64,000 nucleotides of DNA from Geobacter sp. UBA6151 (GTDB taxonomy: Bacteria > Desulfobacterota > Desulfuromonadia > Geobacterales > Pseudopelobacteraceae): positions 1 through 64,000 of the forward strand of contig DIUT01000059.1 in assembly GCA_002423105.1 (NCBI GenBank), in the 5' to 3' direction. Both the position numbers and the translations under genes were made by a program. Position 1 is the stretch's first letter. The number at the start of each line of letters is the position of its first letter. Shown piece after piece: positions 1-7,996 of this stretch. A model generated the notes under the pieces. That model had not been told where the DNA came from and did no database searches. It worked only from the letters and a program-made list of their open reading frames with translations.

Positions 1-173
1 AATACCTTAAACTAGCGCCATTCTATGCTGTCCCTGGAACTCCTTAATGGGCGGCTCACGTTTTAGAGGAAGCCGTGCAGTATTAAGCCTGGAAATCGTC
101 AGACTGCCGGTAAACCTCGTCATGGCTGCCAATGTTGATAGTGAGCGGCAACAGAATTCTTTGCAGAGACAGG

Positions 174-198
174 AAAGGCGGCTATTTGGCCGCCTTTT
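174..198 (+). terminator. intrinsic terminator-like hairpin
   Basis: Nine-base arms AAAGGCGGC and GCCGCCTTT with a six-base loop, ending in a short T run. It would stop a transcript entering from the left edge. The rest of bases 1-268 holds no gene I can support; one 63-codon frame there has no ribosome-binding site and no recognisable domain. Confidence 0.6.
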
Positions 199-268
199 GA
201 ATTATGTCTGGTGTCCCAGGAATTCCGGTAGTGTTTGATGGAGGTGATAAGTGAGGTCAAATTTATGT

Positions 269-1036
269 CTATAAATCCAGAATGTATTGCTTTGATGGTA
301 ATTCAAAAGCACCACTTAACTGATTAGCTTTGTGATATTTCAAATTAAAGAAAATATTTGATATAATTTCACTAGAAAGTGTGGCTCTCCAATATTTTTG
401 TCTTTCATATGCAACAATAACGTCTGAATTAAACTTTCCCATATTGTAGAATAAATAATCACGTAATTCAGGAGACAACTTTGCATTTAATTTAATCATC
501 ATGCGTAATGATCGAACCACAGTACCTAAAGTATTAGGGTTATCAACTAAATTAATATCCAAATAATATTCATGTAAATTCATAAGATAGTTTTCTGCCG
601 AGTGAATATCACCACTATCAACTTCATAAACTATTGCATCCCAATTAAAAAATGTAGTTTTAGTAAGACTTTTAAATCCATCCATTTTCACAAGATTGTT
701 TTTAAATGCCCATGTGTTTTCGATATTCCAAATATCTACATGCCACTTTTTTAATTGAATCCTGTAACCTCCAAAAGCGTTCAATTTAAATTTATATTCT
801 TTGAGCAATGATTCTAGGTTACCCCTATCATGTTGCTCAAAAACTAGATCAACATCTGAATCAAAAAAACGATTCCCACCAATACACAAATCTCGAAGCA
901 TACCCCCAAAAATAGCCACGCGACCAAGCTTTTGCGACAATTCCACCAAATCGAACACTTCGTCTCGCTCAAATTTTTTGGAATTTAGGAATCTACCAAT
1001 TCGTTTTTTTAATGCACTAAAATCATTGACTATCAT
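269..1036 (-). CDS. nucleotidyltransferase-fold protein (poly(A) polymerase/CCA-enzyme-like head)
   Basis: A 255-residue protein of unknown specific role. Residues 44-50 (G-G-M-L-R-D-L) and 59-64 (D-S-D-V-D-L) match the metal-binding signature of the Pol-beta-like nucleotidyltransferase fold seen in poly(A) polymerases and CCA-adding enzymes, and D101 in V-D-I-W could be the third carboxylate. It is far shorter than a true CCA enzyme and its C-terminal half is unrecognised. The start codon lies one base after the stop of the dGTPase gene, so the two are almost certainly co-translated. Both genes are visibly AT-rich compared with the rest of the window, which points to recent transfer. A role in phage defence, perhaps modifying tRNA or a nucleotide pool, is inference from the pairing only. 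Confidence 0.7.
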   Translation of the reverse strand: MIVNDFSALKKRIGRFLNSKKFERDEVFDLVELSQKLGRVAIFGGMLRDLCIGGNRFFDSDVDLVFEQHDRGNLESLLKEYKFKLNAFGGYRIQLKKWHVDIWNIENTWAFKNNLVKMDGFKSLTKTTFFNWDAIVYEVDSGDIHSAENYLMNLHEYYLDINLVDNPNTLGTVVRSLRMMIKLNAKLSPELRDYLFYNMGKFNSDVIVAYERQKYWRATLSSEIISNIFFNLKYHKANQLSGAFELPSKQYILDL

Positions 1037-1037
1037 T

Positions 1038-2447
1038 TTATGAATTAAACCTTTTCAAGTCATTGAAAAATGATACGGCATATGAATCTGTCATGCCAGA
1101 AACCATATCTGTCAACAATTGTGCTTCCTTGTAACGTAAAGGCAATTGGTTATTTTCATCTTCGAATATTCTTCTGTAATTTTCTGATATTCGGCCATAG
1201 ACATAAGCTGACAATGGATTCTTTCTCTTCTTCTTTAGATTGCCGACTTCCTCACGATCTATAATTGCAGCCCAAATAATATCCATGATTTTTTTCAATG
1301 TGTTATAACCTTGCAACTCTAAAGACAATACGCTCTTGTGATTGTATCCATTCGCTCTATCAAATTCTTTCAGTTCTTCGCAAAATTTGAACGCATCGCT
1401 ACAACCCATAAGGTCATGTTCAAATGAACCTTCCATTATCGAGTCAAAATTTTTCAGGAAACTCTTTTTTACTTCACTAACCATTGCTGATATTGAATAA
1501 ACTCTGAACATTTGCATTGAAACATCATTTAACTCTGCTGGAGATAATTTACTTTTTCTAAACTCAACATGTTTATTATTAGCTTGATCTATAACACCTT
1601 TAACTAGTGTATCATCTTTGCAGGTATGCGCAAGATAAGATATAAGATCAGGAAAAGAAACAAGTTGTTTTTTAATTGAATCCTCTGCATCTAAAACAGA
1701 ATAAGCGATATCGTCACATGCTTCCATTATATATGTCACTGGATGCCTTATGCCTTCTTTTAAACCTGTTTTTTGCCAGACATCTTCAACAATTATGGAT
1801 TCAGATTGAAAGTAACCATATTTTTTTCTTGATGAATGTTTCTTGTCCACTCTATTTGACGGGACTGTATATTTTAAAAGGGCAGCAAGTGTCCCATATG
1901 TAAGGTTCAATCCAAAGTCATCATTTAATAATTGAAGTTTAGTAACAAGCCTAAATGTTTGCGCATTTCCCTCGAAATTTACAAAATCACTAACCATTAC
2001 AGCAGTAATACCTTCTTGCTCCTTAAATATGCCTATATTGTCTTCAAACCACTTCCCAATGGCCTTTTCTCCTTGGTGCCCAAAAGGCGGATTACCTAAA
2101 TCATGTGCAAGACCAATTGCAGCAAGAATTGAAGGAATATTCCTTTGAGGCATCAAACACTCATCAATCTTTACTTCATCCTGATGATTAAAGACCAAAT
2201 CCGTTCCAATACTTCTTGCTAGATTTGACACCTCATGAGAGTGGGTCAGCCGAGTTCTGACGCTATCATTTATTTCCATTGGAAATACTTGCGTTTTATC
2301 GGCAAGTCGTCTCACTGGTGTTGAGAACAATATCCTATCGTAATCCCTTTCAATTTCGGTCCTTGATTGAGGGATAGCACTAAGCCCAGTTGAAGGTTCT
2401 TTCCCATCTTTTCGCCGAGTATTATTGAGCAATAAATTCCAATCCAT
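1038..2447 (-). CDS. dGTPase-like HD-domain dNTP triphosphohydrolase
   Basis: A 469-residue member of the deoxyguanosinetriphosphate triphosphohydrolase family, which cleaves dGTP to deoxyguanosine and triphosphate. The N-terminal R-x-x-D-R-I-x-x-S/T-x-x-x-R-R-L block (about 33-48), the first histidine (T-H-S-H-E-V, 68-73), the H115-D116 pair in G-L-A-H-D-L-G-N-P-P-F-G-H-x-G-E, and a later aspartate in E-A-C-D-D-I-A-Y are all present, so the metal site looks intact. A good ribosome-binding site (AAAAAAGGAACGATA then ATG) precedes it. Some family members are housekeeping enzymes and others deplete dGTP to block phage growth. AT-rich composition and linkage to a nucleotidyltransferase gene favour an accessory, defensive role here; that part is inferred. 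Confidence 0.88.
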   Translation of the reverse strand: MDWNLLLNNTRRKDGKEPSTGLSAIPQSRTEIERDYDRILFSTPVRRLADKTQVFPMEINDSVRTRLTHSHEVSNLARSIGTDLVFNHQDEVKIDECLMPQRNIPSILAAIGLAHDLGNPPFGHQGEKAIGKWFEDNIGIFKEQEGITAVMVSDFVNFEGNAQTFRLVTKLQLLNDDFGLNLTYGTLAALLKYTVPSNRVDKKHSSRKKYGYFQSESIIVEDVWQKTGLKEGIRHPVTYIMEACDDIAYSVLDAEDSIKKQLVSFPDLISYLAHTCKDDTLVKGVIDQANNKHVEFRKSKLSPAELNDVSMQMFRVYSISAMVSEVKKSFLKNFDSIMEGSFEHDLMGCSDAFKFCEELKEFDRANGYNHKSVLSLELQGYNTLKKIMDIIWAAIIDREEVGNLKKKRKNPLSAYVYGRISENYRRIFEDENNQLPLRYKEAQLLTDMVSGMTDSYAVSFFNDLKRFNS

Positions 2448-2575
2448 TATCGTTCCTTTTTTACAATATTTTAAACTTTACAAATTAGCTCCAAGCAGCG
2501 GCACCGCATACACGCTCTCCCCTGCTACAATCTTCGATTTTGCTTCTTAGCCCGCTTCTTGCCGTCCACTACTCA

Positions 2576-2586
2576 CCCCCCCCCCC
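2576..2586. repeat. 11-base poly-C tract
   Basis: An uninterrupted run of eleven C on the + strand in the 196-base gap between the dGTPase gene and the toxin-antitoxin pair. It reads as poly-G about 130 bases upstream of the dGTPase start, where slippage could alter promoter spacing. No other function is visible. Confidence 0.6.
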
Positions 2587-2643
2587 ACTGCTTGAAGAAG
2601 AACACAATCCAGCAGTACCGGAGCCACACATCAGACAAATTAT

Positions 2644-2946
2644 TTACGCTGTCACCCGCTCCGGCGTAACACTCAGACGCAATCCAACACCATGCAACAG
2701 ACTGAACAAGGTACGGATTTCAGGATTACCACGATGGGATAAGGTGCGATAGAGACTCTCCCTGTTCAGGTGCGCTTTCTCCGCCACGGCTTTCATGCCG
2801 CCGTTTGCCTCGGCAATATTACGGAGCGCCAGCAGGAAAGATTCTTTATCTCCCTCTTCGAGAGCGGCATTCAGATATGCCGCTGCTTCATTGGGGTCTT
2901 TCAGAGCTTCCAGCAAGTCTTTCTGATATTCCGTCATCTGTGCCAT
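2644..2946 (-). CDS. antitoxin, XRE/HigA-like addiction module antidote
   Basis: A 100-residue protein of the 'probable addiction module antidote' family. The C-terminal half carries a helix-turn-helix (about 45-85: G-G-M-K-A-V-A-E-K-A-H-L-N-R-E-S-L-Y-R-T-L). It should bind the neighbouring toxin and repress the pair's promoter. The start at 2946 is chosen because AAAGGAGACAGTAAT precedes it; a longer frame begins inside the toxin gene. Its ATG lies one base after the toxin stop, giving the toxin-first order common in higBA modules. Confidence 0.88.
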   Translation of the reverse strand: MAQMTEYQKDLLEALKDPNEAAAYLNAALEEGDKESFLLALRNIAEANGGMKAVAEKAHLNRESLYRTLSHRGNPEIRTLFSLLHGVGLRLSVTPERVTA

Positions 2947-2947
2947 A

Positions 2948-3286
2948 TTACTGTCTCCTTTGATGATCCTGCAGGTAGCTGGCGGCCAGGGCGATGTCAC
3001 GCTTCTGAGTGCCCTTGTCTCCGCCGATAAGAAGCAGCATCAGCCTGTTTCCTTCCTTGGCAAAATAGACACGATATCCCGGCCCGTAATCAATCCGTAA
3101 TTCCCAGACGCCTTCATCAACCGGCTTATGGTCTCCAAGGTTACCCAAACGTGCACGGTCAAGACGGACACGGATTTTTGCCCTGCCGTTTACGTCGCGC
3201 AAGGCTTCCAGCCAATCCTTGAACGGCGCTTTCCCCTCAGGGGTTTTGTAATATTCAACTTCGTACGGGAATGTCTGTATGGACAT
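2948..3286 (-). CDS. toxin, RelE/HigB-type (phage-derived Gp49-like)
   Basis: A 112-residue addiction module killer protein of the Gp49-like/HigB group. Typical family features are the opening block ending in P-F-x-D-W-L, the G-D-H-K-P-V-x-E-G-V-W-E-L-R-I centre, the Y-R-V-Y-F strand and the G-G-D-K-G-T-Q-K-R-D-I tail. Related toxins are ribosome-dependent mRNA endonucleases. It is first in a two-gene operon with the HTH antitoxin and sits in an accessory stretch with the dGTPase pair and a Bro-N gene. Confidence 0.9.
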   Translation of the reverse strand: MSIQTFPYEVEYYKTPEGKAPFKDWLEALRDVNGRAKIRVRLDRARLGNLGDHKPVDEGVWELRIDYGPGYRVYFAKEGNRLMLLLIGGDKGTQKRDIALAASYLQDHQRRQ

Positions 3287-3365
3287 ACATTAGCCTATAA
3301 GCTACAGGGTGACAAGTACCGTTTACTTTCAATGTTAAATATTGGAGCTCTTGTTCCCCCTCGGC

Positions 3366-3515
3366 TGACTCCAGGTTCTCGTCATAGCCTGACATAGAAC
3401 CATTAAACCTTTCTGGAACCACGGATGCATAGGATGAACACGGATAAACCTAAAAACTGTCTTGCTGATTATGCAGTTATCCGTATGCTTCCTATCCATC
3501 CGAGTTAACAAAAGA
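3366..3515. repeat. dispersed hairpin repeat, copy A
   Basis: One of three copies of a local repeat flanking the first Bro-N gene. It opens with CTCGTCATAGCCTGACATA and contains an imperfect inverted repeat (3422-3445 against 3479-3502, arms of about 24 bases matching at most positions) around a 33-base loop. It fills most of the gap between the toxin promoter region and the Bro-N stop. Confidence 0.75.
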
Positions 3516-3583
3516 CTCTTTGCTTGCCATAGTCTGGAAATGCTGGACATTCCCCATATTTCCCTTCTGACAACTCCACCACT

Positions 3584-4420
3584 TCATTCATCCGAAATCT
3601 TCTTTCTCCCCGGCGGCAGAAAATTCTCCCCGGTCACCACGCTCCTGCCGGTCTTTTCCTCAAGATCCACCCGCGCCTTGCGGGCAATGCCGCCACCTTT
3701 CTTTCCGGCAACCTTATTCTCTTCCATGCCAGTGGCTGCCATTGTCTCGGCAATCTGGCGGGTGGAGAGTTCAGCCAGGGCGGTAAAGATCAACTCCGCT
3801 TCACTCATATGGTCGCGCAGATTCTGGGTCTTCAATCCTTTAAGCTTCTTGTGATCCTTGACCGCGACACCGGCCCATTCCTGATGAATGATGTTGGTCA
3901 GGATGGCAAACTCGCTCTCTTTCTTGATGTCGTGCTCTTTCCAGTAATCGGTCAGCTTGTTGCGGGTTTCCTGCCCCATCATCCGCTGCTGGATCCATTT
4001 TTCGCTTCTGCCGTGCTGCTGCCAGTACTCCCGTGCCCGATCCAGTGACCGCGCCGGGTCGCCCATGTCCTGCATCCGCTCATAGCCGACCTTTGCCAAC
4101 CAGAGCTTGATCGGCTCTGCCTTAGGGCTGGGTACCGATTGGATCAAGCGCAGCAGCACTTCGGGACTGGCGACGTCAGTGAGGTATTTCTTTCCGTCAG
4201 CCGCTTCCAGTTTCAGTCGGTTACAATTTGTAACCGACTCACTGCCTTCCTTTTTTAAACGATTTTTCAATACCTTCCAGTAATTTCTTGCCGCCTGAAA
4301 ATCAGACTGCTGCAGCAATGCCTGGATGATATCAACCACTGAGAAATACCAGGTTTCGGTTTCCTCATCGTAAATTCTGCGGATTTGATACTCTTCGAAA
4401 ATCGCCAGTTTGTTTTTCAT
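3584..4420 (-). CDS. Bro-N domain protein (prophage antirepressor-like)
   Basis: A 278-residue protein with an N-terminal Bro-N-like domain (about 5-100; I-R-R-I-Y-D-E-E-T-E-T-W-Y-F-S-V-V-D-I and later P-S-P-K-A-E-P-I-K-L-W-L) as in phage antirepressors and baculovirus Bro proteins, followed by a basic C-terminal region ending in a L-E-E-K-T-G-R-S-V-V-T-G-E-N-F motif. A paralogue with the same layout is at 13954-14817. Start 4420 is preferred over an upstream ATG at 4510 because AAGGGG lies about 10 bases before it and homology with the paralogue begins here. Repeat copies bracket the gene, suggesting it moved as a unit. Function is unknown; DNA binding is likely from the family. Confidence 0.8.
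   Translation of the reverse strand: MKNKLAIFEEYQIRRIYDEETETWYFSVVDIIQALLQQSDFQAARNYWKVLKNRLKKEGSESVTNCNRLKLEAADGKKYLTDVASPEVLLRLIQSVPSPKAEPIKLWLAKVGYERMQDMGDPARSLDRAREYWQQHGRSEKWIQQRMMGQETRNKLTDYWKEHDIKKESEFAILTNIIHQEWAGVAVKDHKKLKGLKTQNLRDHMSEAELIFTALAELSTRQIAETMAATGMEENKVAGKKGGGIARKARVDLEEKTGRSVVTGENFLPPGRKKISDE
4215..4239. repeat. 25-base near-perfect palindrome inside the Bro-N gene
   Basis: Twelve-base arms AGTCGGTTACAA and TTGTAACCGACT around a single central T, with no mismatch. It lies within the Bro-N reading frame and encodes the S-V-T-N-C-N-R stretch. The paralogue has a different palindrome at the matching codons. Confidence 0.9.
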
Positions 4421-4454
4421 AGCGCTTGAACCCCTTGTTTTCTTCTCAACGACT

Positions 4455-4610
4455 GACTGGTTCTCGTCATAGCCTGACATAAATCCATGAAAAACCTTTT
4501 TAAGAACCACGGATGCATAGGATGAACACGGATGAAAACCAAAAAACAGTCTTCACGGTTATGCAGTTATCCGCATGTATCCTATCCATCCGAGTTAACA
4601 AAGATTCTTG
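4455..4610. repeat. dispersed hairpin repeat, copy B
   Basis: Second copy of the repeat at 3366-3515, in the same orientation and on the other side of the Bro-N gene. It shares the CTCGTCATAGCCTGACATA start and the imperfect inverted repeat (4510-4533 against 4569-4592). Arms differ slightly from copy A but still pair. Confidence 0.78.
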
Positions 4611-4614
4611 TTTT

Positions 4615-4690
4615 TGCCTGACATAAGCCATGAAAACCTTTTTGGGAACCACGGATGCATGGGATGAACACGGATGAAAACCTAATAAGT
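4615..4690. repeat. dispersed hairpin repeat, partial copy C
   Basis: Third, truncated copy immediately after copy B: GCCTGACATA, then ACCACGGATGCATGGGATG and ACACGGATGAAAACC. It lacks the right-hand arm. From here to 4925 the sequence is AT-rich with no gene I can support. Confidence 0.7.
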
Positions 4691-4929
4691 TATCCCACTT
4701 GCCCCTATTAAAGTCAATTATTCCAACTGATTTATTGAATCAGATTTTACGCATCTGCAATCATTCTACCTGCCGCTTTGTTCCTGTCTGCTTATTAGCC
4801 ACCAGCACCATTCGCGATATTTCGCATCACAAAAACTTTCCTTGATATTCCGCAGCAGATAACCATGAAATATCGCATCAACACAAGTGCCTTCTTCTCA
4901 AACTATTGAAATGATGTACTTAAAACGAT

Positions 4930-4945
4930 TGGCACGCTTATCGCT
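4930..4945 (+). promoter_or_regulatory. sigma-54 (-24/-12) promoter of the pqi operon
   Basis: TTGGCACGCTTATCGCT matches the sigma-54 consensus: TTGGCACG at -24 and, after the required spacing (GG-N10-GC, GG at 4931-4932, GC at 4943-4944), TCGCT at -12. Transcription would start near 4956, 28 bases before the leader ORF. The cognate activator is not identified. Confidence 0.75.
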
Positions 4946-4983
4946 ATTACGGAAAACATTATCACACAAAGGAGCAACTCCAA

Positions 4984-5076
4984 ATGGCTCACCTGCTCTA
5001 TGCCACCTGCAATGCCGGATTCCAGATTAGATCTTACCTGCACAGGCTGCGGAAGATACTGCAGGTGAATGCATGA
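4984..5076 (+). CDS. putative 30-residue leader peptide overlapping pqiA
   Basis: A short frame beginning M-A-H-L-L-Y-A-T-C-N and ending in Q-V-N-A. It has a better ribosome-binding site (AAAGGAG, 9 bases before ATG) than pqiA, and its TGA overlaps the pqiA ATG as ATGA, so pqiA is probably translated by coupling. No family is recognised. It may be only a coupling device rather than a functional peptide. Confidence 0.5.
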   Translation: MAHLLYATCNAGFQIRSYLHRLRKILQVNA

Positions 5077-6341
5077 GCAGTCCGATGACCGTCATAGCCT
5101 GTCACGAGTGTGACCTGCTCCAGCGAAAGATCCCGCTCCTGCCCGGCAGGTGGGCCCGCTGTGTCCGGTGTGGGTCGAAGCTGTACCGCGTCGAAAAACG
5201 GAGCCTCGACCATACGCTGGCCCTGACCATGACAGCGGCGATTCTGTTCCTCCTCGCCAATATATTTCCCATCATCGGCCTCCAGATCCAGGGAACGCGC
5301 AACGACACCTCCATCATCAGTGCTGTTCATACTTTGTGGAATCAGGGGATGTGGCCAGTGGCGGGACTGGTGTTTTTCACCACGTTTCTGGCTCCTGCTG
5401 GGGTTCTGGCGATTATGGCCCATGTCCTTTGGGCGCTGAAGCACGGACGCATTCCCGCCGGTTTTACCCTGGTCATGCGTGTGCTGCGGATCTTCAACCC
5501 CTGGGGGATGGTGGAAGTGTTCATCATCGGCGTGATGGTGGCGCTGGTAAAGCTCACCCACTACGGGACCCTGATCCCCGGCGTCGCCCTCTGGTCACTG
5601 GGTATTCTTACCCTGCTGATGGCTGCAACGGCATCGTCATTTAATCTCCATGACATCTGGAACCGGGGTGCGCTCTGCCTCCCGACCGGGAAGCAGTCCA
5701 TGGGTGATACGCCGCTAACTGCTGCTGCCTGCGGTCTGTTCTCCTGCCATTTCTGCGGCCTGCTTTCCCGGGGAGATTGTAACGACCAAACGCTCCACTG
5801 CCCACGCTGCTTAACGCCACTTCATGTTCGCAAGCCGAACAGTGTGGCCCGTTCCTGGGCGTATCTGATTGCCGCCTACATCCTGTATATCCCGGCCAAC
5901 GTCCTGCCGATCATGGAGACCAGTTCTCTGTTCGGCGCCCAGGCTGACACCATCATGAGCGGGATTATCTACCTGTGGCATTCAGGATCATGGGACCTGG
6001 CCCTGGTGGTATTTATTGCCAGCATCGTGGTGCCGCTCTTGAAGCTGATTGCCATGACCCTGTTGCTGCTCACTGTTCAGCGCCGTTCCACCTGGCAGCC
6101 ACTGCAAAGGACCAAGCTGTACCGGATCGTCGAGTTGGTGGGTCGGTGGTCAATGCTGGATATCTACGTGGTCGCCATCCTGGCAGCACTGGTGCAGATC
6201 GGTGCCCTGGCGACCGTCAATGCCGGTCCAGGGGCGCTGGCCTTTGGCGCAGTGGTGGTGCTGACCATGTTTGCTGCCATGGAGTTCGATCCGCGCCTGA
6301 TCTGGGACTATCAACAGACTCCTCAAGAAAGAGAGATTTGA
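5073..6341 (+). CDS. pqiA: PqiA family integral membrane protein
   Basis: A 422-residue paraquat-inducible protein A homologue, the inner-membrane partner of a PqiB MCE tunnel that carries lipids between the inner and outer membranes. It has the family's two tandem units, each a zinc ribbon followed by four hydrophobic segments: C10-x2-C13 and C30-x2-C33, then a second set (C-H-F-C and C-P-R-C at roughly 223-245). Length matches E. coli PqiA. The start overlaps a leader ORF stop (ATGA), and the operon runs on into pqiB two bases downstream. A sigma-54 promoter lies at 4930-4945. Confidence 0.93.
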   Translation: MSSPMTVIACHECDLLQRKIPLLPGRWARCVRCGSKLYRVEKRSLDHTLALTMTAAILFLLANIFPIIGLQIQGTRNDTSIISAVHTLWNQGMWPVAGLVFFTTFLAPAGVLAIMAHVLWALKHGRIPAGFTLVMRVLRIFNPWGMVEVFIIGVMVALVKLTHYGTLIPGVALWSLGILTLLMAATASSFNLHDIWNRGALCLPTGKQSMGDTPLTAAACGLFSCHFCGLLSRGDCNDQTLHCPRCLTPLHVRKPNSVARSWAYLIAAYILYIPANVLPIMETSSLFGAQADTIMSGIIYLWHSGSWDLALVVFIASIVVPLLKLIAMTLLLLTVQRRSTWQPLQRTKLYRIVELVGRWSMLDIYVVAILAALVQIGALATVNAGPGALAFGAVVVLTMFAAMEFDPRLIWDYQQTPQEREI

Positions 6342-6343
6342 TC

Positions 6344-7996
6344 ATGAGTGAAATACAGCAGGAAGCAGAACAGTGCGACATGCACGAGGCAGTGAGCGGA
6401 CCCGGAAAGCGGTTTTCCCTGCAGCTGGTCTGGCTGATACCGATCGTGGCCGCCATCATCGGTGGCACCCTGGTGGTCAAAACCTACCTGCAAAAAGGGC
6501 CGACCATCACGATTTCATTCAAGAGCGGCGAAGGACTGGAGGCCGGTAAGACCAAGGTCAAGTACAAGGATGTGGAGGTTGGTCTAGTTAAAAATATCAC
6601 CATCTCCGAGGACATTACGCAGGTGATTGCAACCGTGGAACTGAGGAAGGAGGTTACCCCCTACCTGGTGGAGGACACCAAGTTCTGGGTGGTACGGCCC
6701 CGAATATCCGGGGGGGGCATCAGTGGTCTGGGAACGCTGATGGGCGGTTCCTACATCGGGGTTGATGTCGGCATATCCAAGCAGCCGCAATGGACGTTCA
6801 TCGGTCTGGAAACAGCGCCGGTTGTTGCCATGGATACGCCGGGAAGCCGCTTCCAGTTGCACAGCCCGGATATCGGCTCGCTGGATATCGGCTCGCCGGT
6901 CTACTTTCGCCGTATCCAGGTGGGACAGCTGGTTTCATGCGAACTGGACAAGGACGGTAAGGGGGTGACCTTCAAGGTCTTTGTCGCCGCGCCCTATGAC
7001 AAGTATGTCAGGGCAAACACACGTTTCTGGAATGCCAGCGGGGTTGACCTTACCATGGATGCCAATGGTCTGAAGGTTGACACGCAGTCGCTGATGTCAA
7101 TCCTCATCGGCGGCATAGCTTTCCAAACCCTGGACGAAAGCGGCGAAGCGCCACCGACCACCGCCAACACCGCCTTTACCCTGTTCGCTACCCGCGATGA
7201 GGCGATGAAAAACCGCGACACAATCAGCCAGAGCTTTGTCATGGTCTTCAAGGAATCGGTGCGCGGTTTGTCGCTTGGTGCCCCGGTTGACTTCCGGGGG
7301 TTGATCGTCGGCGAGGTGTCCGGCATCCATGTGGCACACGACGCCAGCAGCAAGGAGGTCAACATGCTGGTGGAAATGCGCATCTACCCGGAACGCCTCC
7401 GTTCACGAGTTATTGGAGCAGTGCCAGACCCCAAGCAATACAGTGCAGTCCTTAACGAGATGGTTGCACACGGCCTGAGAGCGCAACTCAAAAACGGCAA
7501 TCTGCTGACCGGACAACTCATTGTCGCCCTTGACTACTTCCCCAATGCTCCGAAGGCGAAGGTAAACTGGGCTTTAAGCCCGCCCCGCTTCCCCACCACG
7601 CCAGGCAGCCTGGTGGAACTGCAGGCAACACTTATGCAGCTCCTCAAAAAACTTGAGAAACTGCCGCTGGATGAGGTTGCCAATGACGTGCGCCAGACGG
7701 TGCAAACCCTGGATGTCACGCTCAAGGATGCTTCCAGCATGCTCCGCAGGGTGGATAAAGACATACTGCCCGAGATAGGTATGACGCTGGAGGAGGCGCG
7801 CAAGACTCTGGAGGAGGGACGCAAGACGCTTGGCGCTGCGAAACAGACCCTGTCGGCCGATGCGCCGCTGCAACAGGACCTGCGGGCGACTCTGCGCGAA
7901 CTGGCCCGTACCGCCCAATCGCTCAGGGTCCTGACCGATTATCTTGAGCGTCACCCCGAATCACTGATCCACGGCAAACAGGAGGACAAACCATGA
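6344..7996 (+). CDS. pqiB: PqiB family MCE-domain protein
   Basis: A 550-residue protein with one N-terminal membrane helix (about residues 25-46) and three MCE/MlaD-like domains, each with the G-L-x-x-G-x-x-V-x-x-x-x-x-x-V-G pattern (near 60-80, 175-200 and 300-325). A C-terminal stretch (about 440-530) rich in A, E, K, L and R is predicted helical, as in PqiB, whose hexamer forms a periplasm-spanning needle for lipids. Start 6344 directly follows pqiA; a longer frame to 5975 lies wholly inside pqiA and is rejected. It overlaps the next gene by ATGA. Confidence 0.93.
   Translation: MSEIQQEAEQCDMHEAVSGPGKRFSLQLVWLIPIVAAIIGGTLVVKTYLQKGPTITISFKSGEGLEAGKTKVKYKDVEVGLVKNITISEDITQVIATVELRKEVTPYLVEDTKFWVVRPRISGGGISGLGTLMGGSYIGVDVGISKQPQWTFIGLETAPVVAMDTPGSRFQLHSPDIGSLDIGSPVYFRRIQVGQLVSCELDKDGKGVTFKVFVAAPYDKYVRANTRFWNASGVDLTMDANGLKVDTQSLMSILIGGIAFQTLDESGEAPPTTANTAFTLFATRDEAMKNRDTISQSFVMVFKESVRGLSLGAPVDFRGLIVGEVSGIHVAHDASSKEVNMLVEMRIYPERLRSRVIGAVPDPKQYSAVLNEMVAHGLRAQLKNGNLLTGQLIVALDYFPNAPKAKVNWALSPPRFPTTPGSLVELQATLMQLLKKLEKLPLDEVANDVRQTVQTLDVTLKDASSMLRRVDKDILPEIGMTLEEARKTLEEGRKTLGAAKQTLSADAPLQQDLRATLRELARTAQSLRVLTDYLERHPESLIHGKQEDKP

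Noticed and set aside
47..238. 63-codon open frame at the left edge, with a partly repeated TGTCCC-x-GGAA motif on both sides
   Set aside because: No ribosome-binding site or domain, and a terminator hairpin lies inside it. The flanking motif is too short to claim an insertion sequence end.
3366..4690. The three hairpin repeats as a CRISPR-like array
   Set aside because: Units are long, unequally spaced and separated by a gene, with no spacers.
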